The notes below the pieces were generated by a model. It was not told the origin of the DNA, made no database searches, and saw nothing but the letters and a program-made list of their open reading frames with translations. Of a stretch of DNA of 44,452 nucleotides, positions 9,501 through 16,500 are shown piece after piece. Source of the DNA: a virus; the IMG/VR virus record IMGVR_UViG_3300024265_000017, positions 1 through 44,452 of that record. One strand, 5' to 3'. Position numbers and translations under genes: made by a program. Every line of letters begins with the position of its first letter. Position 1 is the first letter of the stretch.

Positions 9501-9648
9501 CCATTGTTGGATATGGATTGACTGCTACTCTTGGTACTCTATTACCTCTACCATCTACGCAAATAAGCCCAAGCTCAGTTCCGCTTGAGTCTGTCAACAT
9601 TAAATGGTGGGTAGATTCTTTTCCAGTATCTGGACTGACGTTTGGCAT
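6526..9648 (-). CDS. Large tail protein, nozzle or receptor-binding type
   Basis: The protein has 1,040 residues and is almost wholly beta-rich. Residues about 70-90 read DDFSGGLAMLHHDEDASKY, similar in style to the start of podovirus tail nozzle and tubular proteins. Residues about 150-240 look like an immunoglobulin-like domain (FTSSSSSIYAADKIIVWL). Residues 430-800 contain repeated aromatic strands compatible with a beta-propeller, for example GRLYVGIDAG. The absence of any tape-measure or major tail-tube gene supports a short-tailed virion in which this would be the distal tail. The gene abuts the adaptor gene at 9649. Confidence 0.6.
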   Translation of the reverse strand: MPNVSPDTGKESTHHLMLTDSSGTELGLICVDGRGNRVPRVAVNPYPTMASQLRQGRGKHADRVPPFEDISLDDFSGGLAMLHHDEDASKYLDGYRIDTSRAGRVLLGGKETYTTGIRDFDELVPGVSTQLKWSALYGGGTESYTATFTSSSSSIYAADKIIVWLKKTGSPTGNVTVTLADSDDGNPQAQTYAVSSVDYPYGVEFDITNKTLTNATSYKLTVGYSGGDADNYISVSAGDYGGGPTRMPHFRILDDTADFNILPFEYRGGFYCVTQPANRGNSSLYQLGTRGVADSNNGALTRLNDSSKNFSSAGYTIADGDLVKVIAGPGSEEDQPWRQASTNGSNGYITVSPAWITEHTVNTEYVVITDEWELLDALDYYCTDVVVTDRVIQLAGGGVHHRARFGNNDGTWSFEGDIGTNEKEDAINSNKLLAIRHDHYASERPVFDLYSSQLQTHSNTDLIEPNSIKKLRTPPFWGEPFYLLGTLTDNRPWIKNEFDNTDQYADKGWAAIEWDATFTTGTIAEKTIDPPVDMSEAEFILFAMKSDSAITAGHLTLTLGDGDDTWVPDMPAITTGDDMHDDFYWYSIALHADATPPTESSYPDLTKIDRVLLSVATDQNAVVKIKFGQDGLLLATRNPNNERYELGLGERVNNMIEYGGGAGQVGRKTWVGTNKNVYYIEGGQLKPIYSKEIEELEHYRNCELMEVNDVYLYFNQKDKIQSYYSGQLKNVGPDAEYGLPSGRQGIPCTGATYPGRLYVGIDAGTSGTSSVIYRKNFGWHEAYRAPLAGERIKKIHIVGRDDTTDRMYISEGADVLWIPVSLNPELDSDYEYAFDGAITTARIYGGLRETQKYYHSLTAIQESIDRSDAAALVANVIIDYRVPGASESVWTAISGVYSSVNVHNVKYISSDYDVTGRWIQFRIRFETGFSNYSPILVALVLDALERLDVNDTYSYTVGLKEGKDKLLGDNGMDTQTGVEKLTQLETWVDDAKPLTLNTCSQFEDGKLVFIEGLRKRVRYHKVDNKEQELRLVDITLIEVS

Positions 9649-10491
9649 TTACCCTCCAGCCGCTTCGTTTACTTTTCCTCGTTTAGCAGGCAGACGAATT
9701 GGATTCTCCGCTCTAGCCAGCGCAGCATCTTCGCGGTGTATATTCATCATTGCAATTTCTAATTCGCTTCCACTTGTTAATGTACTCATTTGGATTGCTC
9801 GTGCGTGAGCAGCAGCGTCAGCAAGAATCCGCGCCATTGGCAGACTGTCATCAATAACATCCGTTGCAAGATACATCGGAGCCAGTTTGGTTCTATACTC
9901 CAACACGATATCGTTGCCAGTAGTAACATTACGTGAGAGAATTAGCAACTTATGTTGAGAACCAGCAGCAGCAGTTTGAACTTCAAAATTTAATGGTGTT
10001 GGTTGGCTATCGCTGGTATCTGTGTCAGTTTCTTCGTAAACATTTATAAGGTTGTCTTGTCTAATCCCAGCAGGTAACGTATATTCTGATGTGTTAGCTG
10101 TAATGTCTAATGAAGTTCTGTCATACCGGATAACATTATGTTTTATCGCGTATTTATTAATTGCAGATATCAAAACATCAAGCGGAAAGTTTCCAGTTGC
10201 AACGCCGTAGGTGTCACCTTCTTCTACATCAGCGGTTACTTCTGAGATTGTTATGACTCCATCAGTGTTAACAAAGTCCGAAACCCTTGCCCATTCCCCT
10301 TCTGGGGCGGCAGATTCGCCACCTGCGTCAGTTATAACCCACAACGTACCTCCGTTGAATGCGTCGTCGATTTCTGTTCTCTTGGAGTCTTTTACTGTTG
10401 TTGAGTCTCCACCGTCGTCCGACGCAGTAGATACTCGAAGAATTGCCAGCTCGTTAGCTAATTCTAATGTCGCTTGAAATAAAGTTGTCAC
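9649..10491 (-). CDS. Putative head-tail adaptor / tail tubular protein
   Basis: This 280-residue protein has a helical N-terminus (TLFQATLELANELAILR), a beta insertion, then the pattern VIRYDRTSLDITANTSEYTLPAG and a helical C-terminus rich in Ala (ARILADAAAHARAIQM). This N-helix, sandwich, C-helix arrangement resembles adaptor proteins below the portal in T7-like and SU10-like podoviruses. Position between tail and capsid genes agrees. Assignment is by pattern only. Confidence 0.5.
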   Translation of the reverse strand: MTTLFQATLELANELAILRVSTASDDGGDSTTVKDSKRTEIDDAFNGGTLWVITDAGGESAAPEGEWARVSDFVNTDGVITISEVTADVEEGDTYGVATGNFPLDVLISAINKYAIKHNVIRYDRTSLDITANTSEYTLPAGIRQDNLINVYEETDTDTSDSQPTPLNFEVQTAAAGSQHKLLILSRNVTTGNDIVLEYRTKLAPMYLATDVIDDSLPMARILADAAAHARAIQMSTLTSGSELEIAMMNIHREDAALARAENPIRLPAKRGKVNEAAGG

Positions 10492-10500
10492 TGATTCTCC

Positions 10501-11661
10501 TTACGGTAACCTCATTAGATATGCCATCACATCGGCTGAATGGGGTGTGTTGTAAAATTGTCCGTGAGCAAGGTTGCCCTTGTATGGATTGTTAGGAACG
10601 CTGGTTTCTGCTCCAAGAAAAGCTATTGATGAAACTCCAGCAAAAACGCCTAGTGCGGTATCTGTTCCAATTTGATCGCCGTCAAGATAATAAAAAACTT
10701 CATCCCCAGATAGAGACCAAGTTATTCCAAGCGGGAAAAAGCCAGCAGGTGAATAACTAGTTTTGGAATGTGATTCAGCTACATCGTTAGCTTCGTATGC
10801 AAAAGTAAGTGTATTGCCACCAGATGCCACCCATGCCCTAATTCTGTTTTGGGTATCACTGCTAATTGTAAACAAATAACCATTAGCGGCTCTTGTCCAA
10901 TCTGGATTTTTCGCCCACACAACAATACTTCCCTCATGCGGGTCAAACGCGGGAATGTCTGTGCGTCTTACTGACACGGTGTCGAAGTAACAAACGCCAG
11001 TGTCGGTGTCAGGACAATACAAGTGAAAAGCTATCGTTCCTGATCCTGCCGGAACTGTGAAGTTCATATCAACCATTGAATAAGCGGCGGCAGTTACTCC
11101 GGTAGCTACTAGATTTGCGATATACCCAACATCATTAGCATATATAGTCACTCTGCCTTCGTGCGTCCCGTCACCCCTCGCCCAAAATCTAAGCCTGTAT
11201 GTTGCACCATCAACAAGAGAAGCAGCTTGGTAAAATTTAGTATCTACACTTGCTCCTGCTGTTAACTTAGCCGCATCTGCTCCGGTATGAATAGTAACAG
11301 CTTCGTTTGCTAATGCGCCATCAGAAACCGTTTCAGTCCAACTACCCCAAACATCAGCCCCTCCACCACCAGCCGTTTCAAAGCCGCCATTACTAATCAA
11401 GTTACTCGCAATAGCACTTATATCAATGTAATCGTTTGTACCGTCAAAATATTGGGAAGTTAAACCATCACCGATGCCTTTTTGTCCAAGCGTAGTGGTA
11501 GTGATAGTACCGTTATTTTGTCCGATAGACTTATCATAAGCAACAGTACCGGACAATTCATTCAGAGGCCAGTGAGCAACTAGATTACCGGAGAACTCTT
11601 GTATGCGTTTAGAATACTGATTCCCACCAGGGAACAGCCCTCGTCTTATTCTATGACTCAT
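10501..11661 (-). CDS. LamG-like protein with nested carbohydrate-binding domain
   Basis: Residues 28-82 form the first strands of a LamG/concanavalin-like fold (VAHWPLNELSG, AYDKS, YFDGTNDYIDI). The fold is interrupted by residues about 87-232, which look like a CBM4/9-type jelly roll (LISNGGFE, SWTET, FYQAASLVDGATYRLRFWAR, CYFDTVSVRR). LamG then resumes at about 243 (EGSIVVWAKN, SYSPAGFFPLGITWS, VFYYLDG) to the end. Both folds bind glycans in other proteins, so a virion appendage or capsid decoration that sticks to host or environmental polysaccharide is likely. It lies in the virion operon just before the adaptor gene. Confidence 0.75.
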   Translation of the reverse strand: MSHRIRRGLFPGGNQYSKRIQEFSGNLVAHWPLNELSGTVAYDKSIGQNNGTITTTTLGQKGIGDGLTSQYFDGTNDYIDISAIASNLISNGGFETAGGGGADVWGSWTETVSDGALANEAVTIHTGADAAKLTAGASVDTKFYQAASLVDGATYRLRFWARGDGTHEGRVTIYANDVGYIANLVATGVTAAAYSMVDMNFTVPAGSGTIAFHLYCPDTDTGVCYFDTVSVRRTDIPAFDPHEGSIVVWAKNPDWTRAANGYLFTISSDTQNRIRAWVASGGNTLTFAYEANDVAESHSKTSYSPAGFFPLGITWSLSGDEVFYYLDGDQIGTDTALGVFAGVSSIAFLGAETSVPNNPYKGNLAHGQFYNTPHSADVMAYLMRLP

Positions 11662-11662
11662 G

Positions 11663-12157
11663 TTAGTCCCTCATAAAGCCAAGTAATAGTTCAATTCCCG
11701 CTGCTGCGTAGGTTCCTGTACCCCTAGAAACAGCCGCAATATACAGTGATTTCGTAGTGTTGTCAGAAGGAGCGAGTTTCACACCCATTCCCTTATCACC
11801 AAGGCTTTTCACCGCCATTTGTGAGTTAGCAAGGTCAACGTAATCCCCGGCTGAAAACGAAACGGCTGTCAGAATTTCACTAGCCTTGGCATCTGTTGGA
11901 GCGAAGGTGCTACCTTCTGTTCCCATGTCTTCGTCGGAACGCAAGATCAAAATATCCAGGGCTTCAGCTTGATCGCTAATGTCTAACAATCTAATCGACT
12001 GGAGAGTGCATGTGCTGTTTTCAAAACAAGCATTAGCAACCTCTTGTGTATCTGCTAACAAGTCGCCATCAGCGTAAGCACCTGTATCAAGGCTAAGAGC
12101 CACCTCAACAATAATGTCCCATGCGCCGATAAGGTCTTTTCCATATCTGTCTTGCAT
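11663..12157 (-). CDS. Small virion structural protein
   Basis: This 164-residue protein has an Ala/Asp-rich beta pattern (LQSIRLLDISDQAEALDILIL, FSAGDYVDLANSQMA) seen in small structural proteins of many environmental phages. Family name is unknown to me. Its place between capsid-region genes and the LamG protein suggests a decoration or head-fibre component. A ribosome site AAGGAG precedes the ATG at 12157. Confidence 0.6.
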   Translation of the reverse strand: MQDRYGKDLIGAWDIIVEVALSLDTGAYADGDLLADTQEVANACFENSTCTLQSIRLLDISDQAEALDILILRSDEDMGTEGSTFAPTDAKASEILTAVSFSAGDYVDLANSQMAVKSLGDKGMGVKLAPSDNTTKSLYIAAVSRGTGTYAAAGIELLLGFMRD

Positions 12158-12176
12158 TATATTTCTCCTTTTAATA

Positions 12177-12914
12177 TTACACCCATGTTACTCCAACGTG
12201 AGCGCAAGCTAAGTCCCAATCTACCCACATTTCATAGTCTAAGTCCATAATTTTCTTGCATAATACTAGGTCTTCCGTTGCCTTATCCATAGAATAGGGG
12301 CTTTTCCCAAGAGCTTCTGCTAATTCTCTTGACATTAGCCAGCATCCAGCTCCCATTCCGTCTACTTTCTCTAAGCCAGTCCCAGGTTCCTGCCTTGCTT
12401 CAAAAAAGATACCGTCTTCCGCTTCTCTTGAGAAGTCATACACAACAGGGTGTGCATTTTCTCGGCTCTTTTTTCTGTACCATCCCCCCACAATATGCTT
12501 TTCGTGGGCTATAAGTTTTGGTACCATACCTGGTGGAGCCAATACGTCGCTATCCAGCATCATAAGAAATGGGTCGCTTGCTTGTTCCAAGTATCTATCA
12601 TGTATCACGTTCCTTGCATCTGGGAGATAAGTGCTTTCAGTTGTAACAATACTATCCCAAGGCATCATTACTTGTCTTAAAAAGGAAGTGAAAAACTTTG
12701 CATAAAGTATCTCGTCCATCGGAAAACCCCAACAGACAGAGGTTGTGCGTATGTCGTACTCTTTTCTAAAAACCTCGCTCTGCTCTTTACTGAGCGAACT
12801 TATAATAGGCTTCCCTTCTATCCCTGCAATTTCTTTTTTTAGTTCATCCGAAAAAAGTTCTAGGTACTTACTCGGTTGTGGTGCATACTGTTTCCCCTTT
12901 TTCCGTTTAGCCAT
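12177..12914 (-). CDS. GT-A type glycosyltransferase in virion operon
   Basis: The 245-residue protein has the features of a GT2-like fold: a basic N-terminal tail, a nucleotide-binding first half, the metal-binding DxD motif in MMLDSDVLAPPGMV (D121, D123), an acceptor-side GGWYRKKSRENAHPVVYD segment, and GMGAGCWLMSREL, where the catalytic region of this fold is expected. It transfers a sugar from an activated nucleotide donor. Being embedded among capsid and fibre genes, it most likely glycosylates a virion protein or alters host surface glycans during infection. Substrates cannot be read from sequence. Confidence 0.75.
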   Translation of the reverse strand: MAKRKKGKQYAPQPSKYLELFSDELKKEIAGIEGKPIISSLSKEQSEVFRKEYDIRTTSVCWGFPMDEILYAKFFTSFLRQVMMPWDSIVTTESTYLPDARNVIHDRYLEQASDPFLMMLDSDVLAPPGMVPKLIAHEKHIVGGWYRKKSRENAHPVVYDFSREAEDGIFFEARQEPGTGLEKVDGMGAGCWLMSRELAEALGKSPYSMDKATEDLVLCKKIMDLDYEMWVDWDLACAHVGVTWV

Positions 12915-12956
12915 ATAATTCCTAAAGGAGAGGAGTTGCCCCCTCTCCTAGATAGT

Positions 12957-13925
12957 TTACGGAGTCATTTCGGTTACCCAAGTACCGTTTCCAGCAACAT
13001 TAACATAGTTGCCAACAGTCTTGTACGACCCTTCCGTAGTGATAGTGAATCCGGCGCTACCAGAGTAAACATAGTTTCCAGTGTAGATAGCCCCCTGTAC
13101 GCCTTGTCCAAGTAATGACTGATCGAGAACCCCTGCCGTGCCACCATAGATATAGTTATCTTTGAACCACGTATTGTTCATTGCCGCATTACCTATAGTT
13201 ACACCATAAGTAGTGCCATGGATGTAACAATTTTCAACCAGGACGTTGTTAAAGTTATCACCAGTATTGAGAAGTCCGGATATAGGATTAACAGTATCTC
13301 CGCCACCGATTTGACAATCACGGAAAACTATCCCACCGCCATTGGAAATGCGAACTCCACCAGTTGTTTTGTTCACGAACACGCAGTTCTCGAATGTGCT
13401 GCGGAAACAAACAGCTAAATCCATTGCGATTCCAGTACCTGAACCAGTGAGTTGCATGTTAGCCATATACAGCCCACGTACGGCATCGGCACTTACGGTG
13501 TCTGTGCCTGTACCTTGTGAGATACGTGCAATACCTCCGCCATTACCACGCGGTTCCGCGCCGATACCGATTATATCGCAGTAGTTCGGCAGAGCCGTTA
13601 GTGCGGTATAAGCTGTTTCAGTACCCTGAACGTAGATAATGTTTCGTTGATAGTCGTTGGTGGTAGTAGCACCACCTGGAAGCTGTCTGAACGCTTCCGA
13701 GGCTGTGATAGCTTCAGACACTTGTGCGAAGGGGGTGGCCCAACTAAGTCCGTCAAAGGCTGAATTTCCTGTGATGTTATTAACGAAGTAAATACGTCCG
13801 TAGTAATCACCAGGATAACCCATAACTGCCCCGCCATCAGCGAGGTCAGATAAAACAGAAATGCCTTTCCGTAAAACAAACGGTCTGTTAGCAGGGTTCC
13901 TTGGTGCAATTGCTTGTGATACCAT
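12957..13925 (-). CDS. Right-handed beta-helix virion protein
   Basis: The protein has 322 residues. From about residue 85 there are repeated short strands with Asn/Gly/Val turns (IIYVQGTE, IIGIGAEPRGNGGGIARI, FENCVFVNKTTGGVRI, IVFRDCQIGG, VLVENCYIHGTTYGVTI, WFKDNYIYGGTAGV, IYTGNYVYSGSAGFTI). This is the pectate-lyase-like beta-helix pattern of tailspikes and some head fibres. The N-terminal 45 residues may be the capsid-attachment part. Its position next to the major capsid gene favours a head decoration, and a depolymerising tailspike remains possible. Confidence 0.75.
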   Translation of the reverse strand: MVSQAIAPRNPANRPFVLRKGISVLSDLADGGAVMGYPGDYYGRIYFVNNITGNSAFDGLSWATPFAQVSEAITASEAFRQLPGGATTTNDYQRNIIYVQGTETAYTALTALPNYCDIIGIGAEPRGNGGGIARISQGTGTDTVSADAVRGLYMANMQLTGSGTGIAMDLAVCFRSTFENCVFVNKTTGGVRISNGGGIVFRDCQIGGGDTVNPISGLLNTGDNFNNVLVENCYIHGTTYGVTIGNAAMNNTWFKDNYIYGGTAGVLDQSLLGQGVQGAIYTGNYVYSGSAGFTITTEGSYKTVGNYVNVAGNGTWVTEMTP

Positions 13926-13985
13926 TTTATTCTCCTTTGCCTAGCAGGAGGGAATGGTTAGCCCTCCTGTGTCCAGCAATCTAAG

Positions 13986-15116
13986 TTAGCTTGATGTACT
14001 AATTCCGTCCAAAAAGCCGTGATGTTTGTCAGCAGCTACAACAAAGCCGTATTCGCCAACAATTTGTCCGAGTAAAGCATCGCCAGTCTTGCCCAATTCC
14101 TCATAGAAGAAGGGGTCGAATGGGTAGAAAGCAATCTTGTCAGACGACAAGACCCACATTTCGTCAGCAGGACAGTGTAAGTCAACTACAACGTCTATCG
14201 AACTTCCTGAGATTGGGTTCTGTAGTTTTGAAATCAGGTTTCCACCCAATGCTTCAGAACGCTCAGTAGAAATAAATCCTTCATAGAAGGAGTTAATCTT
14301 CCGCTGTGCAAATGATCCGCACAGAATCAAGTCAGGATCTCCGCCGTCGGTATGAATATCCGAGAGCAGGTCGTCGATGTGGTCTCTAGTAAGAGCTGCG
14401 CTTGCTACGTCTGTGGTATTATCGGTAATGAACTGCCTAAATCCACCAGCAGCACGGGCTACAGTTGAAGAACCCGTGGCACGATATCCGTAATAAGGCA
14501 GTTTACACAACTGCATCATCAGTTCTTCCATCTTCTTGTCAATCTCATACCCAGCAGCATCAGAGATTCCGTACTGAGCCATTTTCTGCTTAGAACGAGC
14601 AACATTGATACTTCGTTGAAGAATCTGGGTAAAGTTGGTTGAACTGGAGACTTCAGTCTGCGGTGAGCTGTCAGCGTCGTCGCCGTCAATCCTTGCCCGA
14701 CCAATCCTCGTTACAACTGATTCATGGGTATGGGTAGCTTGTGTGCCGCCCCTATTACGAGTAACAGTAAGGGTAGCACTAGACACAGCGCTTACCCACA
14801 TAACTTCGGCATCAATCAGGATTAAGTCTCCTGCTTGACAGAAAGTTGCACTTGTCATAGTGAGTTGAGTTTCGGCTGAAGATGATTCTGCGTTCCCGTC
14901 AGCAGCCAGAGTGGAAGTTTCGGGTACATAGGTATCTTCAAGCCAACGATATTCCTTGCCATCCATATTCAGGAAGGCAAATTTTGCTACGTCAGTACCG
15001 AGCCTAGCATATGGTACGATTTTCAACGGATTCGTCTGTAAAATACGATCCGTAACCATAATCTTGTTAGGTACGGTGTTCACATAGGATTGTACTAATC
15101 CCATATATGCTGTCAT
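13986..15116 (-). CDS. Major capsid protein, SU10-like (HK97 fold)
   Basis: This 376-residue protein has the layout of the SU10-type capsid family (DUF5309): an N-terminal segment, a beta insertion with VMWVSAVSSATLTVTRNRGG, then a long helix (FTQILQRSINVARSKQKMAQYG) with EIDKKMEELMMQL, a FRQFI segment, and a C-terminal domain with DHIDDLLSDIH and LILCGSFAQRKIN. It follows the scaffold gene, the usual capsid order. The length is typical. It forms the icosahedral shell. Confidence 0.85.
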   Translation of the reverse strand: MTAYMGLVQSYVNTVPNKIMVTDRILQTNPLKIVPYARLGTDVAKFAFLNMDGKEYRWLEDTYVPETSTLAADGNAESSSAETQLTMTSATFCQAGDLILIDAEVMWVSAVSSATLTVTRNRGGTQATHTHESVVTRIGRARIDGDDADSSPQTEVSSSTNFTQILQRSINVARSKQKMAQYGISDAAGYEIDKKMEELMMQLCKLPYYGYRATGSSTVARAAGGFRQFITDNTTDVASAALTRDHIDDLLSDIHTDGGDPDLILCGSFAQRKINSFYEGFISTERSEALGGNLISKLQNPISGSSIDVVVDLHCPADEMWVLSSDKIAFYPFDPFFYEELGKTGDALLGQIVGEYGFVVAADKHHGFLDGISTSS

Positions 15117-15141
15117 TGTTTCTCCTTATACCGCAAGGAGT

Positions 15142-15876
15142 TTATGTAAAGCCAATGTTATCAACGTCAACGCCGTCGGCTCTCGCTTTAGCTTTGACTG
15201 CTTGTAATTTACTTTTATCCCCGCTTGCGGCAAGCATGTCCTCTACGTACTTGTCATTAGTGTAAGTCCCGTCTCCCGCAGGTACAGCAGGAATAGTCTG
15301 TAACACAGTGGACGCAGAAGGTTTTGGTTTGTTTGCATCTGACTGTTTCCAGCCAAATGATTTTGCTTCTAGCTCGGCAAGAAACTCCTGCTTACTAGAG
15401 GCAGACCTTAGTAGCTCTACAACGCGAACATCACTTGCGTCAACACCCGCGCTGTCGAGAATAGCTTGCTGTTTTTCGCCCCACGATTTCTCACCAGCCC
15501 CCGCTGATGGAGACACCACGTTACCGCCTTGTAATTCTTCAATTACAGTTTTCATGTTCTGAAATTCAACATCCCTGTTCAGCGTAGCAACTGCCTTTGG
15601 ATCAGTAGTTGCTCCGACGAGCGAGTTATATTGAGCGATAGTTCCCTCCACCGTGTCAAGACGAGTTCCATATGTTCCAAGCCTAGAGTCAGTTTTACTC
15701 TGTACTTGTTTCTCGATGTACTCTTGGAGCTTTGGACTTGCCAAAACACTTTCAAGGGTTACAGCCGAAGAACTAGCTTGATCTAAAGGTTGTCCCACTG
15801 GTTGTCCCTCAACTGACGATTCAGGTAAGTCATCAATCGTTGGAGTCAGCTTAACTTCCTCAGTACCGTTAGCCAT
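15142..15876 (-). CDS. Putative capsid scaffolding protein
   Basis: The protein has 244 residues, is acidic and of low complexity, with Glu/Gln/Ala/Ser-rich helices (ESVLASPKLQEYIEKQVQSK, FQNMKTVIEELQGG) and a lysine-rich C-terminus (KSKLQAVKAKARADG). That composition and the position directly upstream of the major capsid gene are typical of scaffolding proteins. It is the first gene after the promoter at 15919-15948, with ribosome site AAAGGAG. Confidence 0.75.
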   Translation of the reverse strand: MANGTEEVKLTPTIDDLPESSVEGQPVGQPLDQASSSAVTLESVLASPKLQEYIEKQVQSKTDSRLGTYGTRLDTVEGTIAQYNSLVGATTDPKAVATLNRDVEFQNMKTVIEELQGGNVVSPSAGAGEKSWGEKQQAILDSAGVDASDVRVVELLRSASSKQEFLAELEAKSFGWKQSDANKPKPSASTVLQTIPAVPAGDGTYTNDKYVEDMLAASGDKSKLQAVKAKARADGVDVDNIGFT

Positions 15877-15893
15877 TGTTTCTCCTTTATTTT

Positions 15894-15909
15894 TCGAACA
15901 TTTGTTCGA
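15894..15909. promoter_or_regulatory. 16-bp palindromic operator, LexA/DinR-box-like
   Basis: The sequence TCGAACATTTGTTCGA has 7-bp perfect arms around a TT centre and fits GAAC-N4-GTTC, the LexA box of Gram-positive-type bacteria. It lies just downstream of the -10 box of the leftward capsid promoter, overlapping the expected start region, which is a repressing position. Sites with the same AACA-NN-TGTT core are at 28073-28088, 30130-30145 and 33573-33588. Confidence 0.65.
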
Positions 15910-15918
15910 TTTGTATGA

Positions 15919-15948
15919 ATTATATCATAGTTATCATATATTTGTCAA
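15919..15948 (-). promoter_or_regulatory. Strong sigma70-type promoter for capsid operon
   Basis: On the minus strand there is a perfect -35 TTGACA (15943-15948), an 18-base spacer and a perfect -10 TATAAT (15919-15924) preceded by TGA (extended -10). It drives leftward transcription through scaffold, capsid and tail genes. The same arrangement, including the flanking AGCCC before the -35 and TTCATA after the -10, recurs at 27584-27613. Confidence 0.88.
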
Positions 15949-15959
15949 GGGCTATGTGG

Positions 15960-15971
15960 TATAATTAGAGT
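15960..15971 (+). promoter_or_regulatory. -10 box directly before a start codon, possible leaderless transcript
   Basis: TATAAT at 15960-15965 lies only 6 bases before the ATG at 15972, so transcription would begin at or next to the start codon. No Shine-Dalgarno sequence is present and no good -35 is visible at normal spacing. Confidence 0.45.
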
Positions 15972-16481
15972 ATGAAAATACTAGAGATTGGTGGTGGCCC
16001 AGAACCGAAAGCGCATAAATACTGGAAGGATGCTGAGATAACTACCCTAGACGCAGACAAGCAGTACAATCCAGATATATTAGCTGATGCTGGCAAGTTG
16101 AATCTTCCCACTCAGTATGATGCGATTTTTGCTTCTCACGTATTAGAGCATTTTTTCTGGGCGGGCATAGAAACGGTATTCAGTAATTGGGTAAAACATG
16201 TAAAACCTGGTGGCGAGATGTATATTATTGTTCCATCGCTGGAGTGGGTTACAACTACCGCAAAGTTGCAGCCGTTCATTGTTCAACCGCATCTAATAGG
16301 TGGACATACGACAAAGTGGGATGTCCATAAATGTATGTTTACGAAACCGATGTTGGAATCCTTGTTTGAAAAATCAGGACTAACCATAGAGTCAAGTTGT
16401 TTTGAGAAATATATTTTCGTATGTATCGACACCTTGATACCAGCAGACGAAATTCACGTAAGAGGAAGAAAGATTATTTAG
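15972..16481 (+). CDS. Class I SAM-dependent methyltransferase (moron-like)
   Basis: This 169-residue protein shows a Rossmann methyltransferase core: motif I ILEIGGG (3-9), TTLDAD with the acidic ribose-binding residue, DILADAGKLNLP, and motif IV-like YDAIFASHVLEHF followed by the MYIIVPS strand. It resembles methyltransferase type 11 proteins. The acceptor is unknown; in phages such genes may modify glycans, lipids or small molecules. It is the only plus-strand gene within 11 kb on either side of leftward virion operons, stands alone between two of them and lacks a Shine-Dalgarno sequence. That placement suggests a moron acquired independently. Confidence 0.8.
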   Translation: MKILEIGGGPEPKAHKYWKDAEITTLDADKQYNPDILADAGKLNLPTQYDAIFASHVLEHFFWAGIETVFSNWVKHVKPGGEMYIIVPSLEWVTTTAKLQPFIVQPHLIGGHTTKWDVHKCMFTKPMLESLFEKSGLTIESSCFEKYIFVCIDTLIPADEIHVRGRKII

Positions 16482-16500
16482 AACCTCCAACCGTCAAGGG

